Part shown: positions 46,965 to 55,949 of the stretch, piece by piece
How positions within the stretch are numbered: position 1 is the first letter of the stretch
How the letters are laid out: every line of letters begins with the position of its first letter
NCBI RefSeq assembly: GCF_033597815.2
Contig: NZ_CP166245.1
Coordinates: 2,356,001-2,420,000 of the forward strand
Length of the DNA stretch: 64,000 nt
DNA from: Staphylococcus sp. KG4-3
GTDB lineage: Bacteria > Bacillota > Bacilli > Staphylococcales > Staphylococcaceae
Reading direction: 5' to 3'
Program-made: the position numbers and the translations under genes
The notes under the pieces: generated by a model
Told to the model about the DNA's origin: nothing
What the model saw: the letters and a program-made list of their open reading frames with translations, nothing else
Database searches by the model: none

Positions 46965-48323
46965 TTATACAAAAATACTTAGTATTAATATAAACACGAT
47001 TCCAGTAACTGAAATTACTGTTTCCAGTAGTGACCAAGTTAAAAATGTTTCTTTGACTGTTAAGCCAAAATATTCCTTAAACATCCAGAATCCCGCGTCA
47101 TTAACATGGGATAATATAACGCTACCTGCACCTATAGCAAGCACTACTAAAGCTACGTTAACATCTGAAGCTTGTAATAACGGTAATACTATCCCCGTTG
47201 AAGAAATCGCCGCTACCGTTGAAGACCCTAGTGCAATACGTAATACTGCAGCCACAATCCACGCTAATAGTATAGGAGACATTTCTGTACCTTCGAACAA
47301 TTTAGCGATTGTATCTCCAACACCGCCATCTATTAGTACTTGTTTGAAGGTACCACCACCTCCAATAATTAAAATCATCATACCAATTGGGTAAATTGCA
47401 TTAGATACTGAATCCATAATTTCTGAATTGTTACGCCCTTGCTTAATTCCCATTGTAAATATGGCAAACAATACTGCAATAAGCATCGCAGTTCCCGCTG
47501 TACCTACAAAATAAACTACAGATTCAAAACCGTTCGTCGCTGTTTCATTACCTGTAATTAATTGTACAATTGTAGAAAACAACATTAGGATGACTGGTGA
47601 AACAGCTGTTAATAAACTAATACTAAATCCTGGCATCTCAGCTTCACTAAATTCTCTTTGTGCACCTAATGCTGATATGTCACCTTCACGTGCATAAGCA
47701 GTTGGTGCGATTTTTTGTGCAATTTTATTAAATAATGGTCCTGCTATCAATGTAACAGGAATAGCAATAATAATACCGTACATTAACACATGACCCAAGT
47801 TAGCTTCCAATTCTTTTGCAATAACTACTGGTCCTGGATGAGGTGGCAAGAAGCCATGTGTCACAGATAAAGCTACTACCATTGGTAAACCTAGTTTTAA
47901 CTGTGATACATTTGCACGCTTAGCTATAGTAAACACTAATGGTATTAACAATACTAATCCCACTTCAAAGAATAGTGCGATACCTACAATAAATGCTGCA
48001 ACAAGCATTGCCCATTGCACATGTTTATGGCCAAACTTTTTAATTAGCGTGTCAGCTATACGCGTCGCTCCGCCACCATCCGCAAGTAATTTACCTAAAA
48101 TGGCGCCAAGTCCAAAAATCAAAGCAATATGACCAAGTGTACTGCCCATACCATTTTCAACAGTTTCTATTATTTTATCTAAAGGCATTCCCAGTAATAT
48201 TGCAGTTACAATAGATGTAATTATTAATGAAATAAAGGTATTTAATTTCAAGAAGATTATTAATGATAGTAATACGATAATACCTATTACCACCGTAGCC
48301 AATGGCCAAATTGTTTCAAACAT
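46965..48323 (-). CDS. gntP: Gluconate permease GntP
   Basis: A 452-residue GntP-family H+ symporter with 12-14 helices. GLGAILGKLLADGGGATRIADTLIKKFG and VTHGFLPPHPGPVVIAKELEANLGHVL are diagnostic. The GAAGGGGAG ribosome site points to the MFETIWPL start; the ATG one codon before is an alternative, and a longer frame extends another 17 codons. It is third in gntRKP. A 12-of-14 cre-like site lies 63 bases upstream, between gntK and gntP. Confidence 0.9.
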   Translation of the reverse strand: MFETIWPLATVVIGIIVLLSLIIFLKLNTFISLIITSIVTAILLGMPLDKIIETVENGMGSTLGHIALIFGLGAILGKLLADGGGATRIADTLIKKFGHKHVQWAMLVAAFIVGIALFFEVGLVLLIPLVFTIAKRANVSQLKLGLPMVVALSVTHGFLPPHPGPVVIAKELEANLGHVLMYGIIIAIPVTLIAGPLFNKIAQKIAPTAYAREGDISALGAQREFSEAEMPGFSISLLTAVSPVILMLFSTIVQLITGNETATNGFESVVYFVGTAGTAMLIAVLFAIFTMGIKQGRNNSEIMDSVSNAIYPIGMMILIIGGGGTFKQVLIDGGVGDTIAKLFEGTEMSPILLAWIVAAVLRIALGSSTVAAISSTGIVLPLLQASDVNVALVVLAIGAGSVILSHVNDAGFWMFKEYFGLTVKETFLTWSLLETVISVTGIVFILILSIFV

Positions 48324-48385
48324 CATCGTTCTCCCCTTCCATAGTAAAGAATGAATATAGCTAACAGACATAGCCACTTCAATCT

Positions 48386-48399
48386 TGGTAACGCTTTCT
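48386..48399. promoter_or_regulatory. Weak cre-like site between gntK and gntP
   Basis: On the minus strand AGAAAGCGTTACCA matches 12 of 14 consensus positions. It may add catabolite control to gntP within the operon. Suggestive only. Confidence 0.35.
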
Positions 48400-48530
48400 T
48401 TTTATTCTAAAAAACTTTCCCAACTGTGCTATTTATAGGTATGCAGGAAAGGGAATTAAATAAATTGTCACCCAATGACAACTACTAATTACAACTTTCC
48501 TTTTCCTCCAACCTATTTACTTGATTATCA

Positions 48531-50069
48531 TTAATCCATATGTTCACGTTGGAACGCTGAAATTTCTGTATAACGCTCCTCTAATGAACGGCTTAAGTTT
48601 ATAAATATTGAAATCAATTGTTGGTATATTTTCACATTGTCCTCATTTGGTTTATGTTCATTTGTAGTACCAACCATTTCCTCAATAATTGAAAAATCTT
48701 CAATTTCTCCTAACGCTTTCATTCCTAATACACAAGCACCTAAGCATGAGCTTTCATAACTTTCTGGGACACTTAAATTAGTATCGAAAATATCTGCCAT
48801 CATTTGACGCCAAACTTCACTTTTAGCGAAGCCACCAGTAGCTTTAATAGTTGATGGAGTCTCATCCATAACCTCAACCAAGGCTAAATAAACTGTATAT
48901 AGATTATAAAGAACACCTTCTAATGCAGCTCTAATCATGTGTTCCTTTTTATGAGATAACGTCAATCCAAAGAAAGAACCTCTCGCATCTGCGTTCCATA
49001 ATGGCGCTCGTTCACCTGCTAAATACGGATGGAATATTAGACCTTCTGCACCAGGCTTAACTCGATTAGCAATTTTAGTTAGTACATCATATGGGTCTAC
49101 TCCTAAACGTTTTGCTGTTTCAACTTCACTTGCTAATAACTCATCACGTAACCATCGCAGTACTACGCCGCCATTATTAACGGGGCCACCAATAACATAA
49201 TGATCATCTGTTAATACATAGCAAAAGATTCTACCTTTATAATCTGTACGCGGTTTATCTATAACAGTTCTTATAGCGCCTGAAGTACCTATAGTTACAG
49301 CAACTTCACCTTTTTTAAAAGCGTTTACACCTAAATTAGATAATACACCATCACTTGCGCCAACAACGATTGGTGTATTTTCATCAATGCCCATCAATGT
49401 TGCATAACGACGTTTCATACCTTTTAATATATGTGTCGTTGGTACAAGTTCAGGCAATTGCGATTCGTTAATACCTAATAATTCGAGCGCTTCTTTATCC
49501 CAAGATAATGTTTCCAAATTCAACATACCCGTTGATGATGCCATAGAATGATCTATTACAAATTTCTCGAATAATTGATAGAAAATATACGTTTTGATAT
49601 CAGCAAAAATAGCTGTTTGATTGTATATTTCTTGTTGTTCATGCTTCATCCAAAATATTTTAGATAGTGGAGACATAGGATGTATTGGTGTTCCAGTTCG
49701 TTGGTAAATCGCATCACCGTTATGGCTATTTTTAATTTCTTCTGCGTATTTGCTCGCTCTATTATCTGCCCAAGTTAAATTTTCAGTCAAACGTTGATTG
49801 CTAGCATCCATTGCTATAAGACTATGCATTTGAGCGCTAAATGAAATAAGCTTCACATCTTTTTTATCAATATCAGCTTCTCTCATGACATACTTAATCG
49901 TCATTAATACCGCATCAAATAACTCATCTGGGTTTTCTTCTGATATTTCAACATTCGGTGTATGCAATTGATAACCGATATTATGTTTCATTATAAATTG
50001 ACCTTTTTCGTCATAAAGTACTGATTTTGTACTTGTTGTGCCTATATCGACACCTATCATGTATTTCAT
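48531..50069 (-). CDS. gntK: Gluconokinase GntK (FGGY family)
   Basis: A 512-residue sugar kinase that phosphorylates gluconate to 6-phosphogluconate. IGVDIGTTSTKSVLYD at residues 4-19 is the phosphate loop; GVVLRWLRDEL, GLIFHPYLAGERAPLWNADARG and ATGGFAKSEVWRQMMADI are FGGY landmarks. It belongs to the FGGY class, as in Bacillus gntK, not the small GntK of E. coli. GGGAGGCG site; 35 bases after gntR. Confidence 0.9.
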   Translation of the reverse strand: MKYMIGVDIGTTSTKSVLYDEKGQFIMKHNIGYQLHTPNVEISEENPDELFDAVLMTIKYVMREADIDKKDVKLISFSAQMHSLIAMDASNQRLTENLTWADNRASKYAEEIKNSHNGDAIYQRTGTPIHPMSPLSKIFWMKHEQQEIYNQTAIFADIKTYIFYQLFEKFVIDHSMASSTGMLNLETLSWDKEALELLGINESQLPELVPTTHILKGMKRRYATLMGIDENTPIVVGASDGVLSNLGVNAFKKGEVAVTIGTSGAIRTVIDKPRTDYKGRIFCYVLTDDHYVIGGPVNNGGVVLRWLRDELLASEVETAKRLGVDPYDVLTKIANRVKPGAEGLIFHPYLAGERAPLWNADARGSFFGLTLSHKKEHMIRAALEGVLYNLYTVYLALVEVMDETPSTIKATGGFAKSEVWRQMMADIFDTNLSVPESYESSCLGACVLGMKALGEIEDFSIIEEMVGTTNEHKPNEDNVKIYQQLISIFINLSRSLEERYTEISAFQREHMD

Positions 50070-50104
50070 GCTTTCGCCTCCCGATTCTTCACTGCGTTAA
50101 AATG

Positions 50105-50785
50105 CTAAGTTAACCAAAAGCTTTCGATATCATCACCCACGTCATCAAAGTTTAAATGAAATGCTTCTTTCAATTTGTGCGCATCTTTATTTGCAATCGC
50201 TTCGATAAATACTTCGTGGTTTTGGTGAATCCTTTCAAAGTCTTCAGGGTTTTCATTCATACGTTTACGCATAGATAACAAAATAAGTGCTTCCATTACC
50301 GGACGTAAATTATTCCAACATGTTTTTAAGTATTGATGTTTAGATGCCATAATTGTTACTTCATGAAATTTCATATCATGTTCTGTAAACGCTTCTGCAT
50401 CTTCAAATTTCACCGCTACCTTCATCATTTCTAATTGCTTTCTTAATTCTTTTACAATTTGAGTATGCATTAAGGGTTTAATTCTACTGAACGCAAAAGA
50501 TTCCAACATAATTCTTAAATCATAAAGTTCTTTTTTCTCATTGTCATCAAATGGTAGAACTTCTGCACCCATTCTTTCTAGATGAATTAACTGATCTTGT
50601 TTTAACAATTTAAAGGCATCTCTAACTGGTGATCTACTGACGTTAAATTCTTTAGCAATTTGATTTTCTGTTAATAAAGTGTCAGGTGTTATCGTACCAT
50701 CAACAATTCTCAAACGAATTTCAGCTGCAATCATTTCGCCTTTTGATACACCGTCCAACCATTGTTCAGGATATGAATAATCCAC
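50105..50785 (-). CDS. gntR: Gluconate operon repressor GntR
   Basis: A 226-residue GntR/FadR-type regulator; winged HTH at residues 15-75 (TENQIAKEFNVSRSPVRDAFKLLKQDQLIHLE) and C-terminal FCD ligand domain with metal-ligand-like Asp/His residues (DMKFHEVTIMAS). It begins with GTG at 50783-50785 after GAGGTGAT. First gene of gntRKP. It should bind the palindrome at 50814-50831 and leave it when gluconate is present, as in Bacillus subtilis. Confidence 0.9.
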   Translation of the reverse strand: MDYSYPEQWLDGVSKGEMIAAEIRLRIVDGTITPDTLLTENQIAKEFNVSRSPVRDAFKLLKQDQLIHLERMGAEVLPFDDNEKKELYDLRIMLESFAFSRIKPLMHTQIVKELRKQLEMMKVAVKFEDAEAFTEHDMKFHEVTIMASKHQYLKTCWNNLRPVMEALILLSMRKRMNENPEDFERIHQNHEVFIEAIANKDAHKLKEAFHLNFDDVGDDIESFWLT

Positions 50786-50813
50786 TAAAATATCACCTCT
50801 TTATCAATACGAT

Positions 50814-50831
50814 ATACTTGTATACAAGTAT
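50814..50831. promoter_or_regulatory. GntR operator
   Basis: ATACTTGTATACAAGTAT is an 18-base perfect palindrome, identical as I recall to the B. subtilis gnt operator, lying 29 bases before the gntR start. Autorepression of gntRKP is the expected result. Confidence 0.85.
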
Positions 50832-50853
50832 GGTAATACACAACCTTCAATAT

Positions 50854-50867
50854 TGCAAGCGCTTGCA
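50854..50867. promoter_or_regulatory. cre (CcpA) site of the gnt operon
   Basis: TGCAAGCGCTTGCA is a palindrome (extended to 16 bases at 50853-50868) matching 12 of 14 cre positions. It lies 23 bases upstream of the operator, probably overlapping the -35 region. Confidence 0.65.
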
Positions 50868-50899
50868 ACTATTGATTGATATGCTTTACATCATAAAAA

Positions 50900-50936
50900 A
50901 CCGGCACATCAGGTTTTTCAAACCTAATATGCCGGT
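50900..50936 (-). terminator. Terminator of the relP-merR operon
   Basis: ACCGGCA pairs with TGCCGGT, with an inner AGGTTT/AAACCT hairpin; T-run on the minus strand. It lies 86 bases after the merR stop. Confidence 0.85.
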
Positions 50937-51021
50937 AAAAATTTTTTATTAAGGCTAATACAGATGTGTAAACTCTTGTATTTTTTAATATAATTAAACT
51001 TGTTTTAACGCGTTTAAATTT

Positions 51022-51741
51022 TTACATTTTCTGTCTTATTGCCATACAATGACTAGTCTCACAGCAATTAGGACACTGTAGTTTTCTAGTCTTTGGCGTG
51101 TGCGATGCAAAGAGCCAAGACTTTATATTTGGCTTAAAAACCTCCTGGCAATTTGGACAAACATACATCAAATGCTTATAGATAAAACGTGTAAAATAGA
51201 CAGCAAAAGCTATTAAAAACGGTAATACACTAATACTGGGCCACCATTTTCTCGTAATAACGCTTGCTAATAGGGCTGTATATTGTACAATCACAACTGG
51301 TAACACTCTATATATGATTGAACGAGTCAATATGTTCATGTTACCTTTATTTGTTACATATTGATTAGTTTCTAATAATTTATTTAATGGTGCCTGAGAA
51401 TCTTTATCGATATAATTTTTAAATTGCTTTATTTCTGATAAAAGCATTTGGTTCCTCTGAATTTCATATTCTATATTTAATGCTCTTTGTTCAATCATTG
51501 ATCGTACCGACTTTAATTTATTCTCTTCTACGGTAATTTTTTTAATATCTTTCAAACTAAATCCAAATCGCTTAAGGATTAAAATTATTTCTAAGTCCTG
51601 CTTACTTTGCTCGTCAAACACTCGTCTTCCATTCTGTTCAGTCTTAGTTGAAGTTATTAAGCCCTTTCTATCATAATATTGAATTGTTCTTATTGAGACA
51701 TCACATTGCTTTGCTAATTCACCTGTTTGATATTGAGTCAT
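51022..51741 (-). CDS. MerR-type regulator with two membrane helices and a C-terminal zinc ribbon
   Basis: A 239-residue protein: MerR winged helix (residues 3-70, TGELAKQCDVSIRTIQYYDRKGLI), dimerisation coiled coil (about 75-112), two hydrophobic segments (about 143-163 and 169-189), then two CPNC motifs (195-198 and 223-226) forming a zinc ribbon. This is unusual for a MerR protein and suggests it sits at the membrane. It follows relP by 62 bases on the same strand. The start at 51741 is fixed by GAGGAGGTG; an earlier frame start lacks a site. Inducer unknown. Confidence 0.78.
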   Translation of the reverse strand: MTQYQTGELAKQCDVSIRTIQYYDRKGLITSTKTEQNGRRVFDEQSKQDLEIILILKRFGFSLKDIKKITVEENKLKSVRSMIEQRALNIEYEIQRNQMLLSEIKQFKNYIDKDSQAPLNKLLETNQYVTNKGNMNILTRSIIYRVLPVVIVQYTALLASVITRKWWPSISVLPFLIAFAVYFTRFIYKHLMYVCPNCQEVFKPNIKSWLFASHTPKTRKLQCPNCCETSHCMAIRQKM

Positions 51742-51803
51742 ATTTTTACACCTCCTCAATAAAAATATACATGATGACGTTACGTAATCAGCAAGCAATT
51801 CAT

Positions 51804-52499
51804 TTAATTTTTAAATACTTCTGAATATATATCTTGTAATTTGCCTTCTACAGAAGTAATATCTGTTGCACATTGCTTCAATACAGCTCTATATTTTTCT
51901 GTATTTTCACTGTTTTTATAACGAATTTTATGTTCTAGGCTAGCCCACATATCCATTCCTATTGTTCTTATTTGTATTTCTACTGGTACAAGTTCCATAG
52001 AATGCGCTAAGTAAACGGGGATAGTCACTACAATATGCAAACTCCGATATCCATTTTCTTTCGGATATTCAATATAATCTTTACGCTTTATCAAATTAAC
52101 ATCTGCCTGTTTAAGCAATAAATCTTCAATCACATAAATATCATCCAAATAATTACAAACTACACGGATACCAGCTACATCTAATATATTCTCTTTTGCA
52201 GATTCTGTACTTATATCACAACCCTTACGTGCTAATTTGTTTATCAAACTTCTCATCTCTTTAACACGACGTTCCATATGATGTATTGGGTTATGTTTGT
52301 ACATCTGCTGAAATTGATCATCTAATATATCTAGTTTTGTACTTACTTCTTTTAATGCTGAAGAATATAGTTGTTCCAAGGCAACAAAACCAACAACCAT
52401 TTCAAGAGCCTCTTCCGACTCATTGATATGGTCGATACTTTCTTTAAATTCTTCCTTCAAGTCGTCTACATTTAACGAAGGTTTACGTTCTATGTACAT
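51804..52499 (-). CDS. relP: Small alarmone synthetase RelP
   Basis: A 231-residue (p)ppGpp synthetase without hydrolase domain. [20 protein letters not shown] (GTP-binding and synthetase loop) and [20 protein letters not shown] (product and Mg region) are the RelA/SpoT synthase motifs. Length and sequence fit RelP rather than RelQ. In S. aureus relP is induced by cell-wall stress. Start ATG at 52497-52499 has GGAGGTAC ahead; an in-frame TTG five codons earlier overlaps that site. Followed by the MerR-type gene. Confidence 0.9.
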   Translation of the reverse strand: MYIERKPSLNVDDLKEEFKESIDHINESEEALEMVVGFVALEQLYSSALKEVSTKLDILDDQFQQMYKHNPIHHMERRVKEMRSLINKLARKGCDISTESAKENILDVAGIRVVCNYLDDIYVIEDLLLKQADVNLIKRKDYIEYPKENGYRSLHIVVTIPVYLAHSMELVPVEIQIRTIGMDMWASLEHKIRYKNSENTEKYRAVLKQCATDITSVEGKLQDIYSEVFKN

Positions 52500-52826
52500 A
52501 TTTCGTACCTCCAATTAATCACTTCTTACAGAGCATTATAGCTAATTCTAATTTATAATTTAAATATAAAGCTAAACTTCTCTATAATTTCCACCATATT
52601 GAACGCGCAATGATTGCCAAACTTTATTTAATTTAGTCAATTATTATTCATGTAATTACAAATAAAAAGAGCAAGACAGAAATCAATTTTTGCTGAAATG
52701 ATTTCACCGTCCCGCCCCAACGCGTATGGCTAAGAATTAAAGACTAAATCGTCCTCAACATCTACTTATGTCAAAAACTGTTTTACTATTTCAACGATTA
52801 TATAATCTTATGAATAATACATTTAG
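52500..52826. other. Intergenic region upstream of relP
   Basis: 327 bases, no supported gene. It holds the hairpin at 52669-52716, a member of the GAAATCA family, serving the DUF2188 gene. The relP promoter is not obvious. A 68-codon frame here overlaps the DUF2188 gene and is not called. Confidence 0.6.
52669..52716 (-). terminator. Terminator of the DUF2188 gene (GAAATCA hairpin family)
   Basis: Inner GAAATCA/TGATTTC and an outer imperfect GCAAGAC/GTCCCGC pair. It is a diverged copy of the hairpins at 25688, 57936 and 59125. Confidence 0.6.
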
Positions 52827-53240
52827 TTATTCATCTTTTTTATGCTCTATAATTTCTGTTTCTCTATTATCTGTAATATTACGTGCTCGTTTCATTGCAT
52901 CTTCTTTTTTTGGAAAGGTATCTGAGGCTTGTTTCGCTCCATCTGATTTAACTTTCCATTCGTCGTCTTCATAATATACATGTACATCTTTTTGATTTAA
53001 TTTCGGATTGGCTGAGTCATCTTGTTTATGCTGTGTAATTTTTTTGTTTTTTAATTCTTTTAATTCACTGTCTGAGGCATCTTTATACCATGATTCGGCT
53101 TGTTTGGTTGCGATAGGAATTACGTTTTCTTCTTTATAACCATCTTTTAACATAGCGTTACCTATATCAATTGCCTTTTTGCGTTCTAACTCATCAAAAT
53201 TTTTCCAACTTTGAGGATAATCTTCCATTGTCCAAGGCAT
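52827..53240 (-). CDS. DUF2188 domain protein
   Basis: A 137-residue acidic/basic, lysine-rich cytoplasmic protein. The C-terminal half (DVHVYYEDDEWKVKSDGAKQASDTFPKKEDAMKRARNI) is DUF2188, short beta domain with the EDEWKVK-type core. The N-terminal half (MPWTMEDYPQSWKNFDELERKKAIDIGNAMLKDGY) resembles YdaT-like general-stress proteins. Start ATG at 53238-53240 has GGAAGTGG upstream. Function unknown; it is divergent from the paralog pair. Confidence 0.75.
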   Translation of the reverse strand: MPWTMEDYPQSWKNFDELERKKAIDIGNAMLKDGYKEENVIPIATKQAESWYKDASDSELKELKNKKITQHKQDDSANPKLNQKDVHVYYEDDEWKVKSDGAKQASDTFPKKEDAMKRARNITDNRETEIIEHKKDE

Positions 53241-53423
53241 GAAAACCACTTCCAATCTTTTTATTCTTGTTTATTGTTTACCACTAATAAATTAGTATAA
53301 ACTGTTCATTGCACTCAACTCATTTTATAGAATGTAAAGCTAATAATGATTACTCGTTGTCATAAAGGGAATTGTAGTACATATATGAAGTTGATAAATT
53401 CTATACATACTGGAGGGGCTTTT

Positions 53424-54584
53424 ATGGCAAATATCACAGTTGGTTTAATCCCTTCACCTGATATGCCACATAAAATGATAAATAAAATATACGATGAATT
53501 ACCGAGAGCAATTCAGGAACAGACAAATTATGAAGATTGGCGCTTTGATAAGCATGTTGCTTCTATAGTTGGTACTGCTGAACATATGGACAAAGCAATG
53601 GATATAGCAGCTAACATGAAAAAGCAAAAACAATGGGATTACGCCGTTTGTATTACTGATTTGCCCAACTTTTCTAATCATAAAACAGTTGTCTGTGATA
53701 TTAATTATGACAATAATATTGCACTTATCTCATTGCCCGTCTTAGGCTCAATTAAACTTAAAAAGAAGTTGAAACATTTCATTACCTATGTCATTCAATT
53801 ATTACACAATGGCAGTTCTGACCAACAACTTCTAAATAAGAGAGACTTTAAATTAACTCAATTCAATACTGTAATACCTAATGAAGACACCGATGATCAA
53901 AATCACGAACGCATCGTTGTAAAGTCTACCACTTTAGGATGGTTTCATTTGATAGCTGGAATGACTTACGCCAACGAACCATGGTCTGCAATTTTTGATT
54001 TCAAAAAAATAATTTCAGTTTCTTTCGCTACAGGAACCTATATTTCAATTTTTTCTACCCCGTGGGATTTAAGTTTAGATTATAATTATTGGCGTTTTAT
54101 ATTACTTACGCTGTTGTCTATATTCGGGATGGTGGGTTGGCTAATTTATTCTTATAGTTTATGGGAACGACAAAGCCCTAAAACTCAAAAACTATATAGA
54201 TATATTTATAATTTCACTACAGTGACCACTTTAATTACCATCACGCTCTTTAACTTTTTAAGCTTATTTCTACTACTAACAGTTAGTACTTTACTCTTTG
54301 TCCCACCAGAATTATTTTCAAACTGGACAACACTTAACAGTAAAGAACCTACTTTAATTAACTATATTAATTTAATTTGGTTTATAACTTCTCTAGGTAT
54401 CTTGGCAGGAGCAATGGGTTCAACAGTGGAGAATGCAGAGAAAATTAAGCGTGTAACTTATTCATTTAGGCAATATTATAGAAATAAACAGTTAGAACAA
54501 GAAGAAGAAGATATTTATGGTAAACACGAAGAACATCACTCTTACGTAGGAGAAAAACAAACACATAGAGAGGAGCGTAATTGA
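53424..54584 (+). CDS. Unknown membrane protein, copy 1 of a tandem pair
   Basis: A 386-residue protein I do not recognise. Residues 1 to about 165 are soluble with alternating strands and helices (ITVGLIPSPDMPHKMINKIYDELP, VCITDLP, DINYDNN); then FHLIAGMTYANEPW, four hydrophobic segments between about 215 and 350, and a charged tail (KQLEQEEEDIYGKHEEHH). Start at 53424 is fixed by GGAGGGG. The next gene is a paralog and overlaps it by one base (TGATG). Both copies keep the TDLP and GMT-x-AN motifs, suggesting one conserved function. No enzyme motif is visible. Confidence 0.75.
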   Translation: MANITVGLIPSPDMPHKMINKIYDELPRAIQEQTNYEDWRFDKHVASIVGTAEHMDKAMDIAANMKKQKQWDYAVCITDLPNFSNHKTVVCDINYDNNIALISLPVLGSIKLKKKLKHFITYVIQLLHNGSSDQQLLNKRDFKLTQFNTVIPNEDTDDQNHERIVVKSTTLGWFHLIAGMTYANEPWSAIFDFKKIISVSFATGTYISIFSTPWDLSLDYNYWRFILLTLLSIFGMVGWLIYSYSLWERQSPKTQKLYRYIYNFTTVTTLITITLFNFLSLFLLLTVSTLLFVPPELFSNWTTLNSKEPTLINYINLIWFITSLGILAGAMGSTVENAEKIKRVTYSFRQYYRNKQLEQEEEDIYGKHEEHHSYVGEKQTHREERN

Positions 54585-55801
54585 TGTGTAGTAATATCCT
54601 GAAAATCGGCTTAGTTGCAGCTCCAGGCGTAACTGAAAAAATTGCTTATCATCTAAAAAAAGAGCTACCAGAATTGCTTGCTTCATATTTTTCTGAAGAT
54701 AATGAATGGCAAATTGAGACAATCATCGACCCTCTTACTGGTTCTGCTGAAACTGTTCAAAAAATATTTCGTAAGATTTCTGATTACCAAAATAACAATG
54801 AATGGCAATATACAATTGGCCTAACCGATTTACCCATCATTAGAAACGGAAATGCTGTCGCGTTTGATATCAATAGTAGCAATGGCGCAAGTTTAATTTC
54901 TATACCTTCTTACGGTTGGCGTCCTATAAAAAAACGACTCCAACGCTCTATATTAGGTATCATTGAAGCTATTAATGAATATAAGGACTCAACTATGAAA
55001 CAAATGGAAGTTGAAGATGAAAGTGAACAACAATTGAATGCTCAATTCCCCTTTTCAAACTTAGTCACAAAAACTGAATACTTTAAAGATACCAATTCTC
55101 AACACACGTTATATTACGTTTCTTCAAGTACAAAAGGTTCATTTCGCTTAATTAGTGGTATGACATTTGCAAATAATCCGTTTAATATGTTAAAAAGTCT
55201 TAGTAATATAGTTGCGATCGCCTTCACCACTGGCGCTTTTGGTATTGTTTTTACAACGATGTGGAATTTAAGTTTTGTTTACTCTGCATGGCGTATGCTA
55301 TTAATTATGTTGGTTGCCATTTTAGGTATGATGGTTTGGATTATTGTTGCACATAATTTATGGGAATCACCAACAGAAAGTAACAATAAACAAATAACAA
55401 TGTTATATAATTTAACAACTACTTTAACTTTAACTGTATCTATTGTTTTTTATTACTTAATTTTATTTTGTCTTTTTTTATTGGCTTCACTAGTAGTGTT
55501 ACCACCAGATTATTTAGGACAAACGCTACAGTTAAAAGGCTCTGCTAACTTCATTACTTATATTAATCTCGCATGGTTTGCAACTTCTATTTCCACCGTT
55601 GCTGGCGCAATTGGGGCTGGTTTAAATAATGAATCACAGATATTAGAAAGTACATATGGTTATCGACAAAAACAACGGTATCAAAAGATGGACGAAGATG
55701 AAAAAGAACGTGCTGAGAGAGAAGAAGATGCTCAAGATGCAATCAAAACGAAAAAACAAGAAAGCGAAGCAAAGGCTAAGGAATATAATAATAGTAATTA
55801 G
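54584..55801 (+). CDS. Unknown membrane protein, copy 2 of a tandem pair
   Basis: A 405-residue paralog of the upstream gene: KIGLVAAPGVTEKIAYHLKKELP, IGLTDLP, AVAFDINSSNGASLISIPSYG, then FRLISGMTFANNPF and four hydrophobic segments (about 215-365), followed by a long charged tail with KQRYQKMDEDEKERAEREEDAQDA that looks coiled-coil. Start ATG overlaps the first stop, so co-translation is likely. The two differ in many positions, as expected after an old duplication. They may act as heteromer. Function unknown. Confidence 0.75.
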   Translation: MCSNILKIGLVAAPGVTEKIAYHLKKELPELLASYFSEDNEWQIETIIDPLTGSAETVQKIFRKISDYQNNNEWQYTIGLTDLPIIRNGNAVAFDINSSNGASLISIPSYGWRPIKKRLQRSILGIIEAINEYKDSTMKQMEVEDESEQQLNAQFPFSNLVTKTEYFKDTNSQHTLYYVSSSTKGSFRLISGMTFANNPFNMLKSLSNIVAIAFTTGAFGIVFTTMWNLSFVYSAWRMLLIMLVAILGMMVWIIVAHNLWESPTESNNKQITMLYNLTTTLTLTVSIVFYYLILFCLFLLASLVVLPPDYLGQTLQLKGSANFITYINLAWFATSISTVAGAIGAGLNNESQILESTYGYRQKQRYQKMDEDEKERAEREEDAQDAIKTKKQESEAKAKEYNNSN

Positions 55802-55894
55802 TTCCCTACACTTACCGACAGTCTAACCCAAGACAAACCGAAGTCTACTCCACCTTATTATATTCAATATAAGAACTGAGGTTCTCTATAAAAC

Positions 55895-55934
55895 AAGCCA
55901 CCCTTAATGCTAACAAAGTAGCAAAGGGTGGCTT
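55895..55934. terminator. Bidirectional terminator between the paralogs and the FUSC gene
   Basis: AAGCCACCCTT pairs with AAGGGTGGCTT and inner TGCTA with TAGCA; T/A tails on both sides. It separates convergent genes. Confidence 0.85.
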
Positions 55935-55949
55935 ATTTTATAGATTTAG

